Shown here: positions 9,201 to 13,237 of the stretch, one piece after another
Numbering within the stretch: the first letter of the stretch is position 1
Layout: every line of letters starts with the position of its first letter
NCBI GenBank assembly: GCA_028565635.1
Contig: JAOXYB010065167.1
Span: 8,376-24,561, forward strand
DNA: 16,186 nt
Reading direction: 5' to 3'
Source of the DNA: Phoronis ovalis
Taxonomy: Eukaryota; Phoronida; Phoronidae
Program-made: the position numbers and the translations under genes
The notes under the pieces: generated by a model
Told to the model about the DNA's origin: nothing
What the model saw: only the letters and a program-made list of their open reading frames with translations
The model's database searches: none

Positions 9201-10155
9201 AGTTTTCTGTCTGCTTGTTTGATTTATTCGCAATATGCGACAGGCTTGGTACATAAATGTCCATAACCAGGGTGCAGGTAAATGATGTATTGATCTGTAT
9301 ATATATATATTGGTGTGTTACATGTTATTGTACATCATGACTTCAGGAAACGCACTCAGTAACTGAGATTTTGTAGATGAAGCATTATCAAATTACACAT
9401 TATTCTTACAGGAAAGGCAATTGTAAAAGGACCACAATTGGTTTATCATGCGAGATAGGTCTACGTACACGTACATATCATGTTCTTAGCGGCAGTGTAT
9501 TAAGTGTATGGAGTAAAGTTGAAAGTGTTCTTACGTCTATGCCAGGGGGACACAATTCCCGCATGCAGATTGTGCGCCTACGAACAGAGGATGGCAAAAG
9601 GATTGTGGGCAAGTGTTTATAATTAATTATCATTAAAAATAAAATTATTAAAGTTACTGTAGTTAATACCATGGCTGCTTTTATTTAATCATAGCTGCAC
9701 ATGTTGTCAGATTTAGCCAGGCTTCTAAACTTCACTAAGTTTTGAGTGATGCCTTTACTAATCCAAACAGGTATACACAGAGATTTTCCAAGATTTTATA
9801 GTTTCTGTACAGTAATGAAATTTATTTTTTAAATTTTGCAGGGAGTCTTATTCCAAGCAATTGCGTTGCTCCATTATGTAATGTGTTAAGACAAGAGGCA
9901 TCTGTAACAGAAATCATAGAAGATATTCCTGCTCCCAAGGAGACTAAACAACCCAAACATCCCATTATAGCAACTGCACCAAAGACTATTGTACAAACAC
10001 AACCTATGAACATAATTATAGAATCTAGTGACAGCGAGGATGATTCGAGTAATCAACCTAGCCAAACCAATAATAGTAATAATTCCGAATCAATAGAAAC
10101 CACTCCAGCTCCAGCTCCGGCACCCGAATTGCCCAGTATGCCACTGTGGGTATAG
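165..10155 (+). CDS. SBNO: Strawberry notch homologue (SBNO), 3' part, 18 exons
   Basis: This is a nuclear helicase-like protein, known in flies and vertebrates as a transcriptional co-regulator downstream of Notch and other signals. Coding exons are 165-259, 943-1100, 1644-1844, 2348-2536, 2775-2941, 3380-3511, 3919-4054, 4603-4715, 5379-5450, 5726-5825, 6673-6747, 7044-7190, 7533-7627, 7992-8084, 8320-8469, 8895-8971, 9412-9608 and 9842-10155. They join into 836 codons plus TAG with no frame break. In order the visible protein has the conserved [13 protein letters not shown] block (residues 2-14), an acidic serine tract (about 100-150), a lysine-rich NLS-like tract (about 153-180), the SBNO-type helicase C-terminal domain with [16 protein letters not shown] and QQFGRTHRS (motif V/VI-like), then the conserved alpha/beta C-terminal region. 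Human SBNO1 is about 1,390 residues, so roughly the first 500 lie upstream. Introns hold no other gene except the tRNA at 6371. Identity rests on recalled human SBNO1 sequence. Confidence 0.96.
456..852. mobile_element. MITE-like inverted-repeat element in SBNO intron
   Basis: The left end (near 457-478, tgcaatagactatttgcatg) recurs inverted at the right end (near 831-852) with two mismatches over about 22 bases. A weaker inverted match continues inwards (cagt..cagacc). The element is about 400 bp, A+T-rich inside, and codes for nothing. TGCA flanks or ends both termini, so the exact border and target duplication are unclear. A partial second copy lies at 9113. The superfamily is not assigned. 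Confidence 0.7.
943..1100 (+). CDS. SBNO: SBNO exon: EKHFPAP block and basic tail
   Basis: Acceptor atttcag; donor gtaaat; phase 2 in, phase 1 out. It encodes [16 protein letters not shown], matching the vertebrate GVLQSLIEKHFPAPD, then a divergent linker that ends in the basic run SGVKRKR. Using the second AG, two bases downstream, would break the frame, which fixes the start. Confidence 0.95.
1644..1844 (+). CDS. SBNO: SBNO exon: acidic serine tract
   Basis: Acceptor tttag, donor gtaagg, phase 1 in and out. It begins with a basic stretch ([13 protein letters not shown]) and then a long Ser/Asp/Glu run with many SD, SE and SSD(D/E) sites of casein kinase 2 type. It ends with DDFNPF, a short motif also present at this place in human SBNO1. 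The low-complexity tract is probably disordered and phosphorylated (inference). Confidence 0.93.
2348..2536 (+). CDS. SBNO: SBNO exon: lysine-rich NLS-like tract
   Basis: Acceptor tttttag, donor gtaagt, phase 1 in and out. It encodes [19 protein letters not shown] and PKSKKNKEE, a strong multipartite nuclear localisation signal, then [15 protein letters not shown], which corresponds to the vertebrate IQSALLASGLGSK segment. The acidic exon before it and this basic exon form a charge-reversed pair. Confidence 0.93.
2775..2941 (+). CDS. SBNO: SBNO exon: [14 protein letters not shown]
   Basis: Acceptor ttttcag, donor gtataa, phase 1 in, phase 0 out. It encodes a helical, charged stretch and then [21 protein letters not shown], which is almost identical to vertebrate SBNO1 ([14 protein letters not shown]). 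It leads into the helicase C-terminal domain. Confidence 0.95.
3380..3511 (+). CDS. SBNO: SBNO exon: [15 protein letters not shown]
   Basis: Acceptor gttttag, donor gtaagc, 44 whole codons, phase 0 on both sides. It encodes [20 protein letters not shown] and [12 protein letters not shown], diagnostic of the family. The methionine at 3380 is internal; a protein starting here would lack most of the family's length. Confidence 0.96.
3919..4054 (+). CDS. SBNO: SBNO exon: helicase motif V-like
   Basis: Acceptor ttttttaag, donor gtaagt, phase 0 in, phase 1 out. It encodes [20 protein letters not shown], then [19 protein letters not shown]. In superfamily 2 helicases these positions are motifs V and the start of VI, which couple nucleotide binding to nucleic acid contact. 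Confidence 0.96.
4603..4715 (+). CDS. SBNO: SBNO exon: helicase motif VI-like GRTHRSNQ
   Basis: Acceptor cattgtag, donor gtaagt, phase 1 in, phase 0 out. With the previous exon it forms [11 protein letters not shown], the motif VI-like arginine-containing loop, followed by [19 protein letters not shown] and TVAKRLESL, identical or nearly so to human SBNO1. Confidence 0.96.
5379..5450 (+). CDS. SBNO: SBNO exon: [19 protein letters not shown]
   Basis: A 72-nt exon of 24 codons between cattgtag and gtaagt, phase 0 on both sides. It encodes [19 protein letters not shown] and then NFDNK, invariant in SBNO proteins. Because it is in phase 0 on both sides, skipping it would keep the frame but remove a core helicase segment. 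Confidence 0.95.
5726..5825 (+). CDS. SBNO: SBNO exon: [13 protein letters not shown]
   Basis: Acceptor tttcag, donor gtaatg, phase 0 in, phase 1 out. It encodes [19 protein letters not shown] and a proline-rich turn ending in YSGDFFE, equivalent to the vertebrate YPGEFFKD segment. The intron that follows (5826-6672) carries the tRNA gene. Confidence 0.94.
6371..6442 (+). tRNA. initiator tRNA-Met (CAT), inside an SBNO intron
   Basis: A complete 72-base cloverleaf without CCA or intron. The acceptor stem AGCAGAG pairs with CTCTGCT (6435-6441), and the discriminator is A. The anticodon stem CTGGG/CCCAG encloses loop CCCATAA (6401-6407), with anticodon CAT at 6403-6405. The T stem CGTAG/CTACG encloses ATCGAAA. 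Initiator hallmarks are all visible: the A1:U72 pair, three G:C pairs next to the anticodon loop, C rather than U before the anticodon, and A at both ends of the T loop. From memory the T stem differs from the vertebrate one by changes on both sides that keep pairing. The A box (TGGCGCAGTGG) and B box (AGATCGAAACT) are intact, so the gene is probably functional. It lies in the sense direction within SBNO intron 5826-6672. Confidence 0.98.
6445..6459 (+). terminator. RNA polymerase III terminator of the tRNA
   Basis: A run of five T starts two bases after the tRNA 3' end, followed by one A and nine more T. Runs of four or more T on the sense strand stop Pol III, so this supports an independent transcription unit. 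Confidence 0.85.
6673..6747 (+). CDS. SBNO: SBNO exon: [12 protein letters not shown]
   Basis: A 75-nt exon between tttcag and gtaaaa, phase 1 in and out. It encodes [18 protein letters not shown] and then NIPMLEK, which matches the human DVRQGLIGVGLINVEDRSG segment. Confidence 0.94.
7044..7190 (+). CDS. SBNO: SBNO exon: [11 protein letters not shown], ends at a GC donor
   Basis: Acceptor actccag, phase 1 in, phase 1 out. It encodes [39 protein letters not shown] and [10 protein letters not shown]. The next exon must supply the second and third bases of Asp in the conserved GILDLGSG. This places the splice after G7190, where the intron starts gcagga: a GC donor. The nearest GT donor downstream (7219) is in the wrong phase. 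Confidence 0.93.
7533..7627 (+). CDS. SBNO: SBNO exon: DLGSG block
   Basis: Acceptor attttag, donor gtgagt, phase 1 in, phase 0 out. It completes GILDLGSG and continues with a more variable segment ([19 protein letters not shown]), where vertebrates have RKSDVKKFLTPGYSTSG. Identity is clear at both ends. Confidence 0.92.
7992..8084 (+). CDS. SBNO: SBNO exon: VERGMSW block
   Basis: Acceptor tttcag, donor gtgagt, 31 whole codons. It encodes [20 protein letters not shown] and [11 protein letters not shown], matching the human [20 protein letters not shown] / DDGFYLS. Confidence 0.95.
8320..8469 (+). CDS. SBNO: SBNO exon: YRPNTG block
   Basis: Acceptor ttttttgcag, donor gtgagg, 50 whole codons. 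It encodes [40 protein letters not shown] and [16 protein letters not shown] and KKKYKK are family landmarks. Confidence 0.95.
8895..8971 (+). CDS. SBNO: SBNO exon: [16 protein letters not shown]
   Basis: Acceptor gtttcag, donor gtaagt, phase 0 in, phase 2 out; the last codon (Trp) is split TG|G. It encodes [20 protein letters not shown], then CSHAYW, matching human [20 protein letters not shown] / CTHAYW. Confidence 0.95.
9113..9240 (+). mobile_element. partial second copy of the intron MITE
   Basis: This stretch in the intron between exons 8971 and 9412 starts aatagactatttgtatgcac and follows 459-585 base by base, roughly three quarters identical by eye, including a shared gtgaatga.caatg segment. 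No right-hand inverted end follows, so the copy is truncated or decayed. A (TA)n run follows near 9297-9314. Confidence 0.7.
9412..9608 (+). CDS. SBNO: SBNO exon: GSVLSVWxKVE, ends at a GC donor
   Basis: Acceptor ttacag, phase 2 in, phase 1 out. It encodes [39 protein letters not shown] and [15 protein letters not shown]. Joining to the conserved next segment (human IVGLIIPANCV) requires a splice after G9608, where the intron reads gcaagt: a GC donor with otherwise strong consensus. Reading on would add only GKCL before a stop. Confidence 0.94.
9842..10155 (+). CDS. SBNO: SBNO last coding exon with SIM-like tail
   Basis: Acceptor attttgcag, phase 1 in; ends at TAG 10153-10155. It encodes [15 protein letters not shown], matching human IIPANCVSPLVNLL, and then a lineage-specific disordered tail of about 90 residues. 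The tail has [11 protein letters not shown], the hydrophobic-acidic motif [14 protein letters not shown] (10009-10050), a Q/N/S-rich part, an APAPAPA run and the end LPSMPLWV. I do not recognise the tail from vertebrates. Confidence 0.93.
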
Positions 10156-10620
10156 TACATACAGACAAGTTATTTGACCAATGATTTATATTAATTGCTA
10201 AAAGTACCATATTGTAGCTTAGGAATTTCCCACTGTGCCACTTTGGGTTACATCTCGCTACAGGATACAAACAGAGCACACCAGCTCGGACCACAAAATT
10301 ACCCAATATTGCATTGGGGTGTGCATGGATTATACGAGCAGATGACATGTGTAAAATTCATTACCAAATTCTGTTTGACGGTAAAGTTTCCTGTACTTCA
10401 GATTTCATACTGGAAATTTCCATGGATAATTATTTAGCTTTGCTCGTTTACATTAGGTTATTTTTTTGTACCTGAAATTAAAATAGAACTCACATTGTCA
10501 AAACTATGTCAGCCAAATCTCTTGCAATTTAGTTTTTTCCATTTTTGTACTGTAAGATAGATGACTGTATATTCCTTGTTAAGTTGTTGGTTTATAAATA
10601 AATCCAGAAAATATTTATAC
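10156..10620 (+). other. SBNO: SBNO 3' UTR
   Basis: The region between the TAG and the poly(A) signal. It has no supported coding sequence. It contains two degraded copies of the last 26 bases of the coding region (10223-10249 and about 10297-10321), and several TGTA elements upstream of the poly(A) signal (for example near 10547 and 10567) of the sort bound by cleavage factor Im. Confidence 0.6.
10597..10602 (+). promoter_or_regulatory. poly(A) signal AATAAA for SBNO
   Basis: AATAAA within tttataaataaatcc, about 440 bases after the stop codon, with TGTA elements upstream and T/G-containing sequence downstream. It is the first good AATAAA after the stop codon. Confidence 0.7.
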
Positions 10621-10706
10621 ATGTTCTTCATGTCAACCTTCAAAGGGTCCCGTATACTGTATACACGACATTTTACAGGTTTCAATCAATCAAGAATGAA
10701 AGTGGT

Positions 10707-11029
10707 CAGGCTTACCTAATCAGCGTATACTCTATCCTTTTTCCAGGTTTTGCACGAATTTCCTGCTACTCGAACCGGCGTTTCCGTAGACTCGCACAAG
10801 TTGCCAGGAACTCGTACAGATTTCCAGACACTCGGACCTGCTGTTCGACAAGTGTTCGGGTCTCCAGAAATCTGTACAAGTTCCTGGCAACTTGTGCGAG
10901 TTTACAGAAACGACGGTTCGAGTAGCAGGAATGTGTGTGTGTGAAACATGGAAAAAGGGTTCGGATGGTAGGAAACAGGTGCGCAAGCGCATATTGACGG
11001 TTCGAGTCTACGCTGATTAGGTAGGCCTG
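10707..11029. mobile_element. 323-bp foldback (hairpin) element with 5-bp duplication
   Basis: Terminal inverted repeats of about 25 bp, starting CAGGC(T/C)TACCTAATCAGCG, with two mismatches. A perfect GTGGT direct repeat flanks them at 10702-10706 and 11030-11034. Almost the whole interior is also palindromic: 10762-10777 pairs perfectly with 10914-10929, and 10791-10811 with 10880-10900, centred near 10845. The right arm carries about 45 extra bases (about 10957-11003), including a repeat of gacggttcgagt. The interior is G+C-richer than its surroundings. The open frames on both strands mirror each other because of the palindrome and are not genes. A non-autonomous DNA transposon is the best reading; the superfamily is not assigned. 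Confidence 0.85.
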
Positions 11030-11034
11030 GTGGT

Positions 11035-12809
11035 GATTACTTCTTGCAGAGCATCTCAGTAATACTGAATGTATATTAAACATTATTACAATATATTTAT
11101 TCAAGTGATTTTGTAATAATTTTATTACTATCAATATTTATCAGAGTTAAGAATTTCTACAATCATGTTAATTATTACAGTTTGTGTAGATAGTTTCTGA
11201 GACAAAGCCTGCTTGATAATCAACACAGAACAATACAAAAATAATTTCATATAAATAATAAATAAGAATTATGCTCAGCCTGATAATAAGCCAGACTGCA
11301 TGTCAATACCATGTTTCACTTTGCGACTAATACTTGCTGTGAAAAAGACCAGGTCTGGGAATATACATCCTCAAATCAAGGAAAAAATTAATAACAGTTC
11401 TCAAATAAATGCAGAGCTCCTACATTTTCTCATTACAATAACAGAAGTGTACCTTCAGTTCCACATACTACAATTAAGATATATACAACCACAAACTGTT
11501 AAATTAATGTTAACCTCTGAGCATAAGTAACTTCTATATATTATTTCATTATTGAGTGAATGTCATCAGTGGGACCGCATAGTACGTTCCTCGACCAGGT
11601 CAAATAATGCTTAATCGAATACAGTGTATTTTGGATTGAAGAATTCTTTGTAATTGGTCATGTGACAAATACATTTATGCATGAAAATGTTGTCAGTTGT
11701 AACAAAGCCCAACTGTCACATGTATATGTTACAGTACACTGTTATTGAATTAACATACCTTGTAGTCACACAAGTCATATCCAAGTTGTGTTAGTGAAGC
11801 ACGTCATTAATATTCCCGCTCACAATTATTATCATAAAGTAGAGATAGAATGAGTCCATTCCAGCAATTAAAAAATTTAAATGTGAATTAAAATTAAACC
11901 CTCAGGTACAAAATATCTTAAAGTTTATGTAATCTGGCAGTAAATTGCGCAAAGTCCAATTTCATTTAAAGCTTCGATATGATGTTATTGCTGGAATGCA
12001 AAGAATGTGTAAAATCATGTTCATAATATGCAGTACAATCATGCGTGTTGCTGTAAATTTAACGAAATTGAGGGTACATGTTGCATGCCATAATTATCCT
12101 TCGTAATAAATTTCAGTAACATATGATGCTACAAAAAATATCACTATTCATCAGATATGTTAATTAGAAGACATTTGCATGGCAAGTAAAGCAACTGAAT
12201 ACTGTACCTTGACATGAAAGTATAAAACATCACAAATTATTAGTAATTATTATTATTTTACACACATCCTGTATCATCTGTTGTTTTGTAGTATATATTT
12301 ATAGCTGAGCTATTCACATACACACATTATGCTTCAAAACTCATTGCTTGAGAACCTCTTCCAGATAACTATTCAACAAACTGTAATCAGACGTACAGAG
12401 TGTGAATATGTACCAGCTGGTATTCTCTTCACCTTAAGAGAACAATTCTTAACAGCATCTCATTAACTGTTACAAAATAATGAAGATTTATCAACTTAAC
12501 CTCCTGTCATAAAGTATGTATTTACATCAACGTTATTGCAACCAATAATATAATTTAATAATTAATAAATTTATATAAAAATTATTCCTATAAGCACATA
12601 AGAAGTAAAATCAGCACATTCTGGGCACAATTTCATTGGACTCATTTTGACAAATTTTCCTTCGATTTTATCTTGGCTCCCAACAAAACAACAAAATAAG
12701 AGTACCATTCTGGTAATGTGTCAAAATAAAAAACTATATATTAATTAAATAGTTAAAAAGCACTTTAACATCCGTTTTACTTATTTTGACAGTATTAATA
12801 TTCGATCCA
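11035..12809. other. A+T-rich region between convergent genes, no gene seen
   Basis: About 1.8 kb between the SBNO 3' end and the MITE in the RILPL 3' UTR. Open frames are short, rich in A+T and resemble nothing I recognise (for example 11300-11530, +). Part of it is probably 3' UTR of the minus-strand RILPL gene. A TGTAAATA Pumilio-type site lies on the minus strand at 12519-12526. Confidence 0.6.
12554..12559 (-). promoter_or_regulatory. possible poly(A) signal ATTAAA for RILPL
   Basis: TTTAAT on the plus strand gives ATTAAA on the minus strand, about 440 bases past the RILPL stop. The area is very A+T-rich, so chance matches are likely; TTTATT near 11096 is another candidate for a longer 3' UTR. 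Confidence 0.3.
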
Positions 12810-12811
12810 TA

Positions 12812-12990
12812 TACCGTAAAATACTGTTAATCTCCACCTCGTGATAGGCTTTGATATGAAGCACCCCATTACACCAAGAAAAGCATAGCCATTGCAACAT
12901 TTGTAAAACGCTTATCAAAGAAAACACCCAAGTCTTGTTTTTAAGTACTGTGACCCATAGCTGACACGTTTTTAATAGTATTTTACGGTA
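12812..12990. mobile_element. mariner-like MITE in RILPL 3' UTR
   Basis: Inverted repeats TACCGTAAAATACTGTTAA (12812-12830) and its complement (12972-12990) match with one mismatch and are flanked by TA at 12810-12811 and 12991-12992. The 179-bp size, TA target duplication and TACCGTA ends fit non-autonomous Tc1/mariner-type elements. It has no coding capacity. It ends only 12 bases from the RILPL stop codon, so it should be transcribed in that mRNA. Confidence 0.8.
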
Positions 12991-13002
12991 TATCTCGTAT
13001 AA

Positions 13003-13237
13003 TCAAGACACATTTTCTGATGATGCTTCCACTGCATGTTCAACATGTGCATCACCATTCTCTTGAGTCTGCGAATTCTGTGTATTTGTATCTGATGATG
13101 CCCCATGAACAGTGGCTGCCATTCTTGATAACGGCTGTTGATGCATTGTTTTTGTGGCTTGTTTACTACCCTTAGTTACGTTAGATGGTTGTTGATTTTT
13201 TCGCGTTACCTTTGGTGTACCAAATATAGTCTTAAAA
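13003..13237 (-). CDS. RILPL: RILPL last exon: FFKTIFG and polar tail
   Basis: Acceptor tttttag, phase 2 in; stop TGA at 13005-13003. It begins FFKTIFGTPKVTRKNQQ, so the short hydrophobic FSFF-like box of vertebrates is kept as FFKTIF. The remaining ~70 residues are Q/N/S/T-rich with no domain I recognise and end in HVEHAVEASSENVS. The tail is unlike vertebrate RILPL1. Confidence 0.87.

Noticed and set aside
9297-9314. Short (TA)n run
   Set aside because: Common microsatellite in A+T-rich introns; nothing more to support.
10732-11134. Open frames on both strands with similar peptides (SSWQLVRVY, SHKLPGTRTDF)
   Set aside because: They arise because the foldback element is palindromic; both strands read nearly the same sequence. 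No family resemblance.
11300-11530. 76-codon open frame between the two genes
   Set aside because: A+T-rich composition, no recognisable domain, no splice or promoter context. It is probably chance.
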